A stretch of 64,000 nt of DNA from positions 74,431,763 to 74,495,762 of the forward strand of contig CM071570.1 of the NCBI GenBank assembly GCA_036426205.1, given 5' to 3'. The position numbers and the translations under genes were made by a program. Source of the stretch: Ascaphus truei (lineage: Eukaryota > Chordata > Amphibia > Anura > Ascaphidae). Shown here one piece after another: positions 38,480 through 50,289 of this stretch. Under the pieces are notes generated by a model. That model was given only the letters and a program-made list of their open reading frames with translations, did not search any database and was not told the origin of the DNA. The first letter of the stretch is position 1, and every line of letters starts with the position of its first letter.

Positions 38480-39300
38480 CGTTTTTGTCAGAGCCCTGGA
38501 TGATTTTATGGCACATGTGGCATTTTGTATTAGATATACAGTTTTGATGATATTTTGGTAATCTGGTATGGCACGAAAATAACATTTGGAAAATAGTGAC
38601 TCAAATAAATAGGAATGATCTAAATCTAAAAGTTACACACTGGACAAGTTTCAACTCAGTAGTATTTTGGGAACTTGAGATTAAGAACGTGGGGAATAAG
38701 ATGGAACAGATTCCTATAGAAAACCAACAACGACAAATATGCCTACTATTGGCAACCTGTCAGCACATCCCATCATTGATTAGAGGGATCCCAAAGGGAC
38801 AGTGTCTGTGTATGAGAAGAAACTGTTCCTCTGATCTATCCGTGAGATTTCTACAAAGGGGGAAGTCCAAGATAATAATATCCAAAGGGTACAATGAAGT
38901 GAAAAAATTTAAGAGATCTACTTTGCTTTTTAAATATCAAAGAAAAGAATGAAGTAGTCAGGTTTATAACAAATTAGTGTACACAACAAGATTTGAGAAC
39001 AAATCTTAGCAAGTATAAAAATATACTGATACAGGATTCAGAATTGAAACAATATGTGGGGTCATTACCTCAAATGACAGCTAGGAGATCAAGAAATTTG
39101 AAAGATTTACTTGTAAGGGGACATTTTACTTCAAGCAAGAAGGTTCACTCTAAAATGTGGTTGCACCCATCAGTTAAAGGACGTTTTCCATGTGGAAGCT
39201 GCAAAGCATGTAAATTCATGCAAAAAAAAAAAAAAACTTTCCAAGATGCAAATGGAGTTAAAAATTACACTATTCTATTCTGTCATTTATAAGGTGCAAA
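38480..39300 (+). pseudogene. PLE fragment: RT palm to nuclease linker
   Basis: FDDILVIWYGTKITF is encoded around 38543, giving the RT catalytic Asp pair. It is followed in other frames by GIPKGQCLCMRRNCSSD (38790) and FLQRGKSKIIISKGYNEV. Then comes the linker with HPSVKGRFPCGSCKACKFMQ (about 39165-39222), the Cys-rich region upstream of GIY-YIG. The nuclease itself is absent; the copy stops near an A-run and TTATAAGG at 39290. Confidence 0.8.
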
Positions 39301-39354
39301 AGTACGGTAGTAGTTTATATGCTGTGATGCAATTGTCCAAAAATATATTGTATG

Positions 39355-40770
39355 TGTAACGCACTTTCCCACTTTCTACTGTGTGGAATACCCCCGTTAC
39401 AAGAAACATAAAGAATTACACACTGGTATAAGATAACGATTTTACTGTAGGTAACCAGAGATAACTCACCCACATATATAGAGTCCCACCAACCACCAGG
39501 CCACACACGGCCGTACCACCAGTCCTTTGTCCCCACCTGGAACACAGTCCCCCAAAGTACTGAAAGGGCCCTTGGGCACCCAACCACCATGGCGTCCACA
39601 AGGCAATTCCCCACCCAATGTATGGTACAGTGCTGCCCACTAAAGTGTTTGGTTGGTGCACGTGCATAATTGGGTACCTGCCGGGTGATTCGACACCCGG
39701 CCGCGCTGTGGAAGATAGGATCCACTGATCCAGCGGTGTTAGCGATGAGTCCACCTCCACAGTGAGTGGTATCCAGCTGGAGGGTCCCACACTGATGATA
39801 GTCTCTGATAGAGCAGGTGCCTGGTCCCACACTACCTGAGGACAGGATGCAGCCACGTCCTGTCTGTGTCCCTATGCGCTGATTCTACAGGGGCAGTGTC
39901 TATCTATGGGCCTGTCCCTGCAGCAACCACAAGCTTCAAAGGGGAGTCAGGGCATACTGCTGCGACACACTTTATTCGAGCAAATACCCAGTATGTACCT
40001 GGCAGATACCTGGAATGCGCCGCTCCTCACCTCTGACAAGCCCTGTTGCATTTGCCTTCCCAGCCTGGGTTCATGCCTGGCTGATGGGCGGCTGATCTGT
40101 TAAATGATAATGATTAGGCTTTAATAGGCTGCAATGCTTCGCGTGTCTACCAGATGGCATAAATTCATGAATTGTAATGCAGTATATATATATACTGTGC
40201 AGTATTGCAGCCAGCGGGAATAAAATGCTTCAATCCCTGCCTGGAAAATACCTCAATGCACTCGGGCAGAAAACAGTCACAAACCTCAATACACCCGGGT
40301 ATACCCGAATTCGTGGGACTAGCCGAGCTCGAATAAAGTGTGTCGCCAGTGTAGTTGGGCCTAATGGGGGGTTTCTGGCCTAGTGAAGGTGCCACAGACA
40401 CCTGCACACACACCTACCCCTTCCTTTTCCCAGCTCCGACTGGCGTGGTCCCAGATTCACGCCTAACCCCTAGCTGGCCGTGATCCTTGCAGCCCTATTG
40501 ACTGTTTGCACCCATGTGATCGCAACCCCTGGGGCTTCTTGGGGTTGTAGTTCCCCATACGGAGCCTAGTTCCCTACTGGCCACCTTGCGCACCTTATGC
40601 GCATGCGTGAACCTCCGAGCGTGCGCATGTACGTCCAACATGGCGGCACCTTTTACCAGGAGCCGCCGGAGCCTGCGGTGATCTGCTTGCCGCTCCAGAC
40701 CCCCCGCAGTGCTGCCCACACCTCGTCTGGGTGCGCGCACTCAACCGGAGATAAGGTGAACCCTGCTATA
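39355..40770 (-). repeat. Candidate solo LTR related to the Gypsy LTR
   Basis: In minus sense the block ends GTGGGAAAGTGCGTTACA, as the other LTRs here end GGGGAAAC-CGTTACA, and begins TATAGCAGGG, close to TGTAGCCAGG. Its length of about 1.4 kb is near the 1356 bp of the LTR at 55398. Both have the same early order of motifs: GCCGCCAT, an NRF1-like GCGCATGCG-type palindrome and ACTACA. Flanks TATG and TGTG could be a decayed 4-bp target duplication. Confidence 0.4.
40590..40645 (-). promoter_or_regulatory. NRF1-like and YY1-like sites
   Basis: TGCGCATGCGTG (40593-40604) fits the NRF1 palindrome and AACATGGCGGC (40633-40643) fits YY1. Both are in a CpG-rich block, consistent with an LTR promoter or an orphan CpG island. 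Confidence 0.45.
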
Positions 40771-41539
40771 TGTGAGAAAAACTAAGTGAAAACTAAAAGC
40801 TACAATTTTAGAGCATGGAGATATTTTGGGCAACAATGACAAAAGTACTGTTGCACGACACGAACAAATTTCATGAGGGAAATTTAAGAGCTTTGCAATT
40901 ATCCTTCAAAATGAATCAAGGTGGATTTATCAATTAGAAGTCTTAGGGAACGATGGGTTCAATGAACAACTTACGTTTTCTATGTTTATTTAAATGGTGA
41001 AAAACATTTTTTATATATTGAATGAATTTTTTGGTAATTTTGTGGTTCTGTACAATATGTCATGATATGGGTACTTGTAAATTGAATAATATGTCTGTTT
41101 GCACTTCCGGTTTGGTTCTAGAAAGAGGGAACTTCTAGGACTGGAAACTAGCCCGGAATAAGCCCTCAGTGTGAGCGGGAGACAAGCATGTCGGCCATTT
41201 TGATTTGAAGGAGACACCGATTGAGTCAGAGGACTAGAAACTGCAGCACGAGGGTATGCTTGGGCACTTGAAGAAGAGATTTAACAAAATCAAAATACAC
41301 AAGTTCTGGAGACTTCAGTTCAAATATTACTAGAGATGAGCGAATTTTCCCACGGATTTCCACAGATCAATCTCAAAAAGGGCGGATTTTTTATTATTGC
41401 AAATACATCCCGCAGAATCCACAATTTCTTGACGGATTTGTAGAATCTGATCTGCAGATTGTTGTTGTTGTTGGCAGATTGTTGCTCGGTAGGACCGAAA
41501 CGTTGGTAACTGCCTTGTCTATTTTTGTACGATTAAGTT
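40771..41539. other. Unassigned, with a degraded PLE-type core
   Basis: ACTAGAGATGAGCGAATTTT (about 41330) is typical of dispersed vertebrate repeats. AGGACCGAAACGTTGGTAAC (41491) resembles the 3' half of the PLE cores elsewhere. No coding sequence. Confidence 0.35.
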
Positions 41540-42013
41540 GCCTATGCAGAGAGCAGCGAATTTTAAAATTGGCGAATTTATTAAAAAGTAGCTTTTTTGG
41601 AGAGTTTTATTCTCCATATGCAGAAAAGTGCGAATTCTGCTATGTTTAACATGGATGCGTGTGGCGAGTTTAAATTGGCGAGATGCGCGCTTCAGAAACG
41701 TGTAAAAACAAATTCGCGCCTTTTTTTTCCCTTTGCAATGGCCGCGAGCGGCAGCTTCTTGCCAATTTTTTCTGCCGAGGCAAAAAGGAGACAATCGCGC
41801 CAATAAAATGCCGCTAGATGCCGTTCGCGCCTCTCTGCATTAGGATATTTTTAAAACTGGCGAGATTGAGGTTCTCGCCAGCCGCGAGGCGAGTTTTACA
41901 AATAGAAAAGAAAAATTGGCGCGTTTTTCGGAACTCGCCATTTTCTGCTGCTTTCTGCGCGATTTTCTCCAAAAAATGGCGAATTTCGAAATAGCGCTGC
42001 TCTCTGCATAGGC
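41540..42013. mobile_element. MITE with 19-bp terminal inverted repeats
   Basis: GCCTATGCAGAGAGCAGCG at the left and its exact reverse complement at the right. The interior is rich in TTGGCGA/TCGCC words, and an internal CTCTCTGCATTAGG near 41830 suggests two fused or nested units. No transposase; target duplication unclear. Confidence 0.7.
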
Positions 42014-43828
42014 CCCTAAATCTATTTCGTACGTGCCTAGCTTGTTCATTTACATTGATTCTATATGACTTTTGTCGAGTGTGGAGAGACTCAACTACCT
42101 TTCTGTAGGCATTATTTTTTTTAATTGATTATATCATTTTTTGCTCTTTTGTATAGTGTACCAGGTCTGACTCTTTTTGGATCATATTTACTAACATATT
42201 TATAATGTGAAGCTGCATTAACACTATAGCATTAATGTAAACCAATGGAAATGTACAGCTACAGATAAGTCTGTGAGGATGTGTATAAAATGTGTATACT
42301 GTATGTGTTAATGAGAAGAAATAAATATGATAATTTCCCCAAAAAATATTGTCCTACAAATAACTAAAGATTTCAGTTTTTTTATGTATAGAACAACACA
42401 TTCAATTATATTTTTACAGTGTCACATGAACATCACACACACTGTTTCTACTGTATAAACACTTTGTACTGTGTACAATGGCACAGCATACATTTACCAA
42501 ACATATTTATTTCCTGCAACATAACAATAATACATGTAAATGAAACAGAAATTAAAGGCGTCCAACACATTCTATTGGAGATGTATTTTCTTCCCATAAA
42601 CAGGTACTAGGGCCACTGACAGGGGGAGAAAGGGAGATGTGTCCTGAGCCGGGTGATGTAGGGGGTGTGGTAGGCCAACCAAAATTTGGGAGCAACTGAT
42701 CAGCCTAAGTAAGGCTGTCCACCCCCTGCTCACTCGACATCCCGTTGCCCAGGTTGAGACTTCAGTCCCGGGTTCTGGGAAAGCTGTCCATGGGCCTGAC
42801 ACCTACAATAACTGCTACATCCTCTCCTTTGGAATGTCTTTAAAATCAGAGTTTAGTTAGGTGTCTGCAAAAGGATTGATATTACTACAGAGCAACTGAT
42901 ACTTTATTATAAAAATTACTCCTGCGTGTGCGGTCCCGCGAGGCTAGCAGAACGCAAAACAGCATTGATATGCAATAGCTACATGATGCAAAGATTTTCT
43001 CTTTCAGTAAGTACTGTGCACATATTCATAAAATGTTATTATTGATTCCTTACCAGCTACTGGCAATGATGGTAATGTGTCAAGGCTGCCAAGCACACTG
43101 ACAACCCTCTCCTCTGAGATGAGGCTTTCAATGAGTTTCTCCACTGCACTCAGTTGGAAATTAGTTTGTGGACAACCCTTCATCCCCCATATGAAGCAGA
43201 GACGAGCATAGCATATAAAGACAGTAATTAAGACTTATCTTGTGCTCTATATTCTGTCTTTTTTGGCATTACTGATGATATTGTATGCCAAATGGTTGGC
43301 ATTCTATAGTTCTCCACACTTCCTGGACCAGGACAAGGAATTCCTACTTTGATAATTTAACAGTGCACATTCTGGATGTGCGTCTGTACAGTATGTAAGT
43401 TCCAATAACGCAGAATGCATTGCAGAAAGAAGATTCGAATATTAAGAGCAACCTTTTAACTTATCTGCTATTTATGGCTGTAGTATGAACATCATTTTCT
43501 GGAAACACTTCCCAGACATGTTGCAGAAGTGGTGTAACGATAAAGTAAGTCGTCAGAGGAAAGAGGATGCACGACCCGTAAAAAAAAGTTCTGGTTTGAT
43601 TGATAGGGGGTTATTTGAATCCTGACTGTGATGTAACCAGATTTGATGGGCTGAAAAGAGGGCTGAAAAGAGGGGGTGTGACTAATTGGGCTAGTGTTTT
43701 CTAATAATGGCAGTTTATTATCGAAAGATGGCAAAATAGATCATAAAATTATAAAATTATGTAAATGTAACCCCTCTTATTATTACCCTGTACTGATACC
43801 GTATGCAGACTAATGAGTTAATCTCCCT

Positions 43829-43863
<35 letters not shown>

Positions 43864-44181
43864 TCCCTGTTCGAAAAGACTTGTACCAAATCGGTTCTGA
43901 GACATTGGAGTAAACAACACAGTGGAACTTCTCTTATTATCAACAAATACTTTATAGGCACAGTTTTAACTGCAGTTGCCTACTGTATGTACACAGGGGG
44001 CCCTTACATTTGGAGTAACACAATAGAGTTATACAGTTCCCAACACTTTCGCAGTGAAATTTACCCAGAGAGTCAGTATTATAGTCCCAGAGTCCAAGGG
44101 TTAGTTAATGGGCCACTGTTGGTGCTGGAACAGTATTGGAGTTCATGCAAGTATGAATACAGTTGTGGTGATAGGCCTGGG

Positions 44182-44182
<1 letters not shown>
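42014..44182. other. No gene recognised; (TG)n at 43830-43862
   Basis: Mixed AT-rich sequence with a short (TG)n run. Open frames are short and without domains. Confidence 0.45.

Positions 44183-44254
<72 letters not shown>
44183..44254. repeat. (GATA)n microsatellite
   Basis: About 17-18 uninterrupted GATA units. Confidence 0.97.
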
Positions 44255-44786
44255 TCGATCACTACTCGAGTAATGATAGCGAGCTGGAGTTTGTACAGTA
44301 TAGAGAGGGTTTCGGTGGGTTGGTGTAAGAAAGAATACTGGTGGGTTGTGAGAGTGATATCTGTGATGCTTTGTCCTGGTTATTCAAAACTCTGCAACCC
44401 CAACTACAACTGTCTCCATAGTCAGGCATAGTACTCACTCCTACACGTCCTCACTGTCTCCTTTGACTGATCTCCGCTTTAGCCTAGGATTACTGCAATC
44501 ACGGCTGTCTCTTTACTCCAGTCTCAAGAGCTGTTACTCTCTGCTCTCCCTTGAGGTTCTGACTCACAGCTCCCCCTCCTTGCCTGTGTAGTCCCACAGT
44601 GCACTTGTTGTGATGACAAAGTTCCTCCGGGGCCCAGTGCCCTCCTTCTTTCCTCTGTCCAAAGGACTTTGCACTAGATACTCCTATTAGTGTCCTCAGC
44701 GCTGTGCTGTTGGTAGGTCAGATAAGCATCTTCCATATGCGTACCCATACATACCAGTATTTATGTAGGGGGTATAATATATAATG
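44255..44786. other. No recognised feature
   Basis: Unique-looking sequence with CT-rich words; no coding capacity seen. Confidence 0.4.
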
Positions 44787-44940
44787 AATAAAACGGAAAT
44801 AGCCGTGTTAGTCCAGTTGCGATAGTGCAGAATAAATGAGTTCTTCAGTATTCGGTGATACCTTTTTTATTTGGACTAACAATTTATGTCATAGGACAAG
44901 CTTTCGAGAGTTTTCCTCTCTTCTTCAGGTCAGCAATAAT
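44787..44940 (-). mobile_element. Penelope-like terminal repeat with hammerhead-like core
   Basis: In minus sense: CTGAAGAAGAGAGG, AAAACTCTCGAAAG, CTTGTCCTATGAC, then GTTAGTCCAAATAAAA and GGACTAACACGGC. This word order is that of widespread vertebrate PLE-derived repeats. The hammerhead-like part is 44901-44928. Confidence 0.55.
44901..44928 (-). ncRNA. Hammerhead-like core
   Basis: CTGAAGA (core strand with A in the variable position), stem GAGAG-GAAAA-CTCTC, then GAAAG. The last base of the second strand departs from GAAAC. GTC follows seven bases later. Confidence 0.45.
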
Positions 44941-45840
44941 GATATAGAAAGGTTTCTACGACTTAGACAGGGATTGGAAAAGAAAGGGGAGAAAAAAGGA
45001 AGAATAAAGAAGTATCCAGGCAATTCCAGGGTGTTAAAACTGAGATATTGAAGGTGAGAATTAGGGATATGGGGGGGGGGGGAGCTATCCTCCACAGCAG
45101 CACAGAAGGGGAAGAGGATGCTGGGAGGGGGGGTATGTGATGGCATAGTGGCAGGGAGGACCATTACAACAAATTATGATATTGTCTGAGTAACCCCATG
45201 TATTGTCTGAGTAACCCCATGTCTGCATTAAGTCCACTTATTTTGGTGTTAAAGAGTGTTATCATTCTGAGCTCAAATGTTTTCCGTTCTTGGGTGCGTT
45301 TGAACATTCCATTGAGGATTTAGATTTTTAAATAATTTATGGAATGATCTGGAAGTGAGAAATGATGTCCCACTGGTGAGCAGTATCTTCCTTCTTCATG
45401 GTGGGACATCATTTCTCATCTCGTTTTCAATAGAAAAAGTATATTGTAAGGTGCTCTAAAGACAAAACAGTAATCAGAATGAAAATCTGAGGATATATAT
45501 AGAAAAACAACCCTATAATGTTTGGATGGCCAATAGGATGCAGCCCGGTAGAAAATAATCCCACATAGCAAGGCGGTAAGGATAAATTCATGAATACCTG
45601 CCGGTGACCAGTAGATGAAACATCCTATTAACCCGGACAAAATAATTGGGGTCAAACTGGAGTAAACTCACTTGGGATTCTTTATCCACGATAAGCAGCA
45701 AGTCCAATTGTGTCCACTGCCCCAGGGTTGAATGTGCCTCCGTTTGTAGATAATCTTCAGTGAAAATGGGGAGAAAAAAACGAAGCACTATATCCAAAGC
45801 TGATGTTGCAGCAATAAAACCACCAGGAGTACGTACCCAT
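44941..45840. other. No recognised gene
   Basis: A G-run at 45071-45083 and a short direct repeat TATTGTCTGAGTAACCCCAT (two copies near 45180-45215). GTGGGACATCATTTCTCA is inverted relative to TGAGAAATGATGTCCCAC at about 45357-45375. Confidence 0.4.
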
Positions 45841-46330
45841 AAAAATAAAGATATTTAATGGATCAAGAATATAAATTACAAAACACACCAACGCGTTTCG
45901 GACCTATACAGTCCTTTATCAAGGTGAATACACAAACAGAATAAGGAGTGCAATTTATACTTACCCCGGCGCCGCCGGTACCAGTTGCAATGACTTCCGG
46001 GTGCGTCATGTGACGCTGGTATATGACCCGTGACCCGTGACATCAGCACACCGGTAACCGCAGCACTAATGCATAACCAATACCCGCGTGCGACGTCATT
46101 GTGCAAGAGGACTAGAGGGGCACGGCGTGTGTGCCGAACAGAGCACACTACCCCCTTTAGGTCCGTAAGATGGAGAACTGCGCGTGAAGTCACCACGTCG
46201 ATCGGCACGTGACAAAGCGTCACAATGAATCGTGCTGCTAAGCAAAATGACCCCTACAGGTCGGGGCAAAGATAAATCAATACAACTAACTTTATTAACA
46301 CTAAACAATAGCACTCCCAATGATTACCTC
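45841..46330 (-). mobile_element. Penelope-like terminal repeat, minus strand
   Basis: In minus sense: CCTTGATAAAGGACTGTATA, GGTCCGAAACGCGTTGGTGTG, then an AT-rich tail; upstream a CpG-rich block (45960-46215). Same modular order as at 9331 and 19786. Confidence 0.55.
45895..45924 (-). ncRNA. Hammerhead-like core
   Basis: CTTGATAAA, stem GGAC-loop-GTCC, then GAAACGCGTTGG. Strong stem II and GAAAC, but the first strand is degenerate. Confidence 0.4.
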
Positions 46331-47332
46331 TATGAATACAGAAAAAAAAAAAATGAATTAAAACAATGTTAAAAACAAATAACAACCTCAGATATTAGAT
46401 ATCCATAAATCGTAATCACGAATTGTGTAATATTTGTAAGGGTATTAATGGAACATAAATGTATAGATATTAAATAAAATATGGTTAAGTATAATTTATA
46501 AGACAGAACCTATGATGTAACATACATAAAGTTGTTCCAAAACCCAAAGAACAGGATGAACAGAGACTTAGATACAGCTGATAATATTTTGTAAAGTTTA
46601 GCTAAACTATTATTAATCCTTTAGACATTCCAAACAAGGAACATTTAATACATATACTATTATCAGACAGTCTGTGGTATTGCCAATATCATAGTATTAG
46701 AGAACCTTATGGAGAAACACAATTAAGTATCAAATAGAAGAGGCCCTATATCCCAGTCTGAATTCAGACCATAAGGGATACGGGTTTGTAAGGTAAAAAT
46801 CCAATATAGTTTGGATTTTTAGCAATTGCAGTATGGGCGATGTCAAAAACATGTCTTTTCTGGGTATAGAACATGTACCTTGTCCGATTAGAGGAGGTAA
46901 CAGATTAAGTATCTTAAATAGAAGAGAACTATATTGGATTTTTACCTTACAAACCCGTATCCCTTATGTTCTGAATTCTCCATTCTCTCTCAGCTAATTG
47001 TGTCAAGATTTTGTATGATACAGAGTTGCCTACTATGTTCTAACTGATCCATTATATTTATCTAATTGTAAATTAGTAGAGATACAACTTCTCACCTTCT
47101 TCAAAGGTATAAAATCACTTAACCCTTTATATGATAGATCCATGTAAATTGTGCTTTATCCTTAGATTGTGCCAGGTGCAATTTATATCACTAATATTTT
47201 AGGTTTATGTGTTTAAACCTGCATTGTGGCTGCAATTTTTAGATATATATTTTGACCTTAGCTTCTGCGCACCTGATATTCACCAGAATATATACATATA
47301 AATATACAGTACTGTATATATATATTGACACA
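46331..47332. other. AT-rich, with a 52-bp-arm inverted repeat at 46761-46979
   Basis: GAATTCAGACCATAAGGGAT (46761) pairs with ATCCCTTATGTTCTGAATTC (ending about 46979). The arms are about 52 bp and nearly perfect around some 115 bp. No gene recognised. Confidence 0.5.
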
Positions 47333-47391
47333 GTGGCTCCATTTTTTGCAGAAACATTTATTTCAAATGTTCCTTACTTTAGTAGACTGCA
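47333..47391. repeat. Left arm of an inverted repeat split by the LTR element
   Basis: CAGTGGCTCCATTTTTTGCA...TTTAGTAGACTGC is the reverse complement, with small differences, of 51181-51243. The LTR element 47521-51083 lies between the arms, with AT microsatellite on each side. Confidence 0.6.
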
Positions 47392-47397
47392 AGTTTG

Positions 47398-47443
<46 letters not shown>

Positions 47444-47520
47444 TTATACATACTTTTTTACCTTAGCGTCTGCGCACCTGATATTCACCAAAATATATAC
47501 AATATATATACAGTATATAT

Positions 47521-48021
47521 AGTGATGCCGTCACTGCCCTCTAAGGGCTAGAATGGGGAAGTTGTGGGACTTTACAGCTCTCATAGAGTTAATCATTCTG
47601 GAAAGGTCTGTTCAGCTGTGAGTTAATGAGCTAATTAGCCTAGTCTTTATAGTCAGGAAGTGATACAGAGATTCCCTCCCACAGACACACACTGTTGAGA
47701 GTTATACAGAGAGGGTGAGAGACGCTGCTGCTATACTGATCTGGGAAGGCACACACAGACAGCCCTGTGAGACTGAAAGGGGATCTGCTGCAGGTACACT
47801 GGGTAAAGTGGGGAAAGAGTCTAGTTCTCCCACGATTAGTTAGGGACTAAGCAGTATTAGTCAGTACTCCTGGAAGGAGTTAGGTCTTTTGTTTCTGTTT
47901 TGTGTTATGAGTTAACCCTGTACCTGCTTTGTACCCTGTAAATAAACCCCTGCTTAAAAAGTACTGTGTTTCCTGCCTTAGATCTGGACAAAAGATCGGA
48001 CGCTGGCACTGAGACATCACA
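47521..48021 (+). repeat. 5' LTR, without the MITE
   Basis: AGTGATGCCGTCACTGCCC...GACATCACA, about 501 bp. It preserves the empty site GAGAGTTATACAGAG (47697-47711) where the 3' LTR has a MITE. AATAAACCCCTGC near 47940 is a likely polyadenylation region. ATTGGTGGAGTTTAACGCGG directly downstream is the probable primer-site region. Confidence 0.88.
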
Positions 48022-48059
48022 ATTGGTGGAGTTTAACGCGGGCAATCCACAAGGCAGTG

Positions 48060-49399
48060 AAAGGGGAAAATTGAGGAATTTCTGACCTCGCTTCAGTACA
48101 AACAAACAGAAAATTCTGCAATTTTAATGCGGGGTTTACAGCAACTGGCAAAGACTCAAGAGGAGATGTCAAAATCCTATAATGAGAGTTTACTACAGAA
48201 AAACTGAAAGTACGGCGGCGCTAGTACAGCAGATGGCGCTGTCCCTACAACAGACGCTAAAAGAAGAGCAAAACAAGGCGCAACTTCGCCTACACCAGGA
48301 GCTCCGAGTGTTGGGAGAGAAAATTACCGCCCAGCCTAGAGTGGCCCCACAGGTCGCTCACCAGGTAAAAACGTACCTCATTCAGAAAATGACGATGGAC
48401 GATGACATTGAGGCGTACCTGTCAATCTTCGAGCTCACCGCAGTACGCGAAGGGTGGCCAGCTGAGGAGTGGGCGGGAATAATTGCTCCCTTCCTGGTGG
48501 GTGACTCACAACAAGCCTATTATGACTTAGAGCCCGAGCAAGCTAAAGACTATGACACCCTGAAGGCGGAGATTATGGCACGGCTAGGGGTCACCCTCGC
48601 GGTTCGGGCCCAACGGTTCCATTCCTAGCGTTATGATTTAGAGAAGACACCCCGCTCTCAACTCTATAACCTTATACACTCTACAAGGAAGTGGCTCCAG
48701 CCTGAGGTATGTTCCATCGCTGCAGTTGTCGAAAGAGTCGTTATAGACCGGTTCCTGAGGGGTCTCCCTCGCATCATCCAGAAGTGGGTGAGCCAGAGTG
48801 ACCCCAAAGATGCCGAACATTTGGTCACTTTAGTCGAATGTTACTAGACTGCCGAGGAGATGTCCAAGAGTTCAAGTCCAGATGAGTGCTCCGGTTCTTG
48901 CTTCCTGTGGTCTAGGAGGTCCGATAAGACTGTTCAACCAAATAGGAATCCCCAAGGACTCATTGACTTGCGTAAAGGAGTAGGAAGTCCCACAGCACCT
49001 AGGAGGGACTCTGGTCTCATTGTTCCCAGTAGACTGGAGACAAAACACCGACACAGTTTTGGAAGGTATATAGAGTGCTACAGATGCCATGAACTTGGAC
49101 ATGTGGCCACAGTTTGCCCTCGGAACGCGGAACCAATGGAATGTAACTTTTCTGTGGGGCATGGTTCGTGCTGGGTTTCTACGATTCTGCACAGTTCTTG
49201 CAGTTCAGAAGAGGACGATGAGGACTCCTATGTGGCCCCGCGTAAAGGACAACCTCCATGTGCAACAGAAGCTGCAGGGAAAGTTTACCCCATGGCATCA
49301 AAAAAGTCCAGAGGTGGACTACAACACAGAGCGCTTGGCGCAATCGTCACAGGAGTGACTACTAGCCTTGGTATGACAAGGGCTACCGATACGCCATAA
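48060..49399 (+). pseudogene. Gag with SCAN-like capsid and zinc knuckle
   Basis: The N-terminal part (about 48127) ends in a frameshift near 48180. From there a frame runs to 49399 with in-frame TAG at 48626 and 48845. Residues DDDIEAYLSIFELTAVREGW, PEQAKDYDTLKAEIMARLGV and VIDRFLRGLPRIIQKWV are close to the SCAN domain, which descends from Gypsy-type (Gmr1-like) gag. A CCHC knuckle CYRCHELGHVATVC is encoded at 49076-49117, with the CX2CX4HX4C spacing. Acidic and basic tails follow. Confidence 0.85.
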
Positions 49400-50171
49400 G
49401 CAGAAATCCAAGTGAGTCAGACCAAAAGTTTGGTGACTGGAAACGGTTCTATGAGGCATCCCAACAAGACATTCAACGCCTCATCGGCAAGCAAGAAGTT
49501 TCTCAGCGAGAGGTCTGCACGTTAAAAACAGAGCTGGGTAAAGTAAAGCAGCAAGTGCTACAGGAGCAACTGAGTACCCAGTGGGTCCCCACTGAGCAGC
49601 ATGATGAGCTGAAGGCCACCCTGAGCCTTACCCGAGCATCACTGGAAGCAGAATACGAAAAAACTAAAAATGTCCGAACCTTGGAATCTGAAAAACTGAA
49701 GTTGGATAAAAGGCTTCTAGAGCTAAAGCGGATAACTGAACACACGTCCCAGCAACTCACAGCTATAAAGGAGGACAACCTCAAGCTGGAGAAAGAGCTG
49801 GAGAAGCAGAGAGACTGCTCATCACCAAAAATCAGTACTCCCAGGAGAAAGAGGCATGGAAAACAGAAGCAGCAGCAATCCTAGCGACAAAAACGACAGA
49901 AATCCAAAATCTGAAGGATGCGCTGACACAAACCCAGAGCAAGCACCGGAAAGAGATGAAGGCCCTGAGAGGAATTGAATTGGCAGCTGCCTTGAGCCAG
50001 AGAAGAAGTATAGAAGGACAGCTTCAAGACCTGAGGAAGGACCTGGAGTTTGAGCGTGCTGGCCGCAAGAAGGCAGAGAAACAACAGCGTGACCTAGGCG
50101 AAGAGCTCGAAGCTCTGAAGACTGAGTGGGACACTACGCTGGACTCTATTACTGCTCAGCAGGAGGTCTAA
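49385..50171 (+). CDS. Coiled-coil protein segment resembling non-muscle myosin II tail
   Basis: Frame 1 from about 49385 reads a long Glu/Lys/Leu/Gln-rich helix (for example [20 protein letters not shown], about 49687). A one-base shift near 49815 moves it to the frame that ends at TAA 50169-50171. The last 60 residues include [20 protein letters not shown] followed by a [13 protein letters not shown] end. This is very close to the tail rod of MYH9/MYH10-type myosin (recalled: [20 protein letters not shown]). The upstream coil was not identified; [13 protein letters not shown] may point to another coiled-coil protein. It sits between gag and the 3' LTR, so capture of host mRNA by the retroelement is inferred. 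Confidence 0.6.
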
Positions 50172-50289
50172 TTAAGAAAACCTTTAAGAAGAGGTGGATG
50201 TTAGACCAAAGAGGTCTGACAAAGAGGCTGGTGCACGGGAATAGTGCACGGGCCGCTCACAGGACAGTGTTTTGCTGGGGGGATGGATA
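50172..50289 (+). other. 3' untranslated region with purine tract
   Basis: Short segment between the coiled-coil stop and the 3' LTR. CTGGGGGGATGGATA just before the LTR is a likely polypurine tract. Confidence 0.6.

Noticed and set aside
41491..41510. Complete hammerhead at AGGACCGAAACGTTGG
   Set aside because: Only the 3' core strand is present; no CTGATGA-like strand precedes it at a suitable distance.
47521..48021. Exact 5-bp target duplication for the myosin-carrying LTR element
   Set aside because: Both flanks are TA repeats, so any short match is uninformative.
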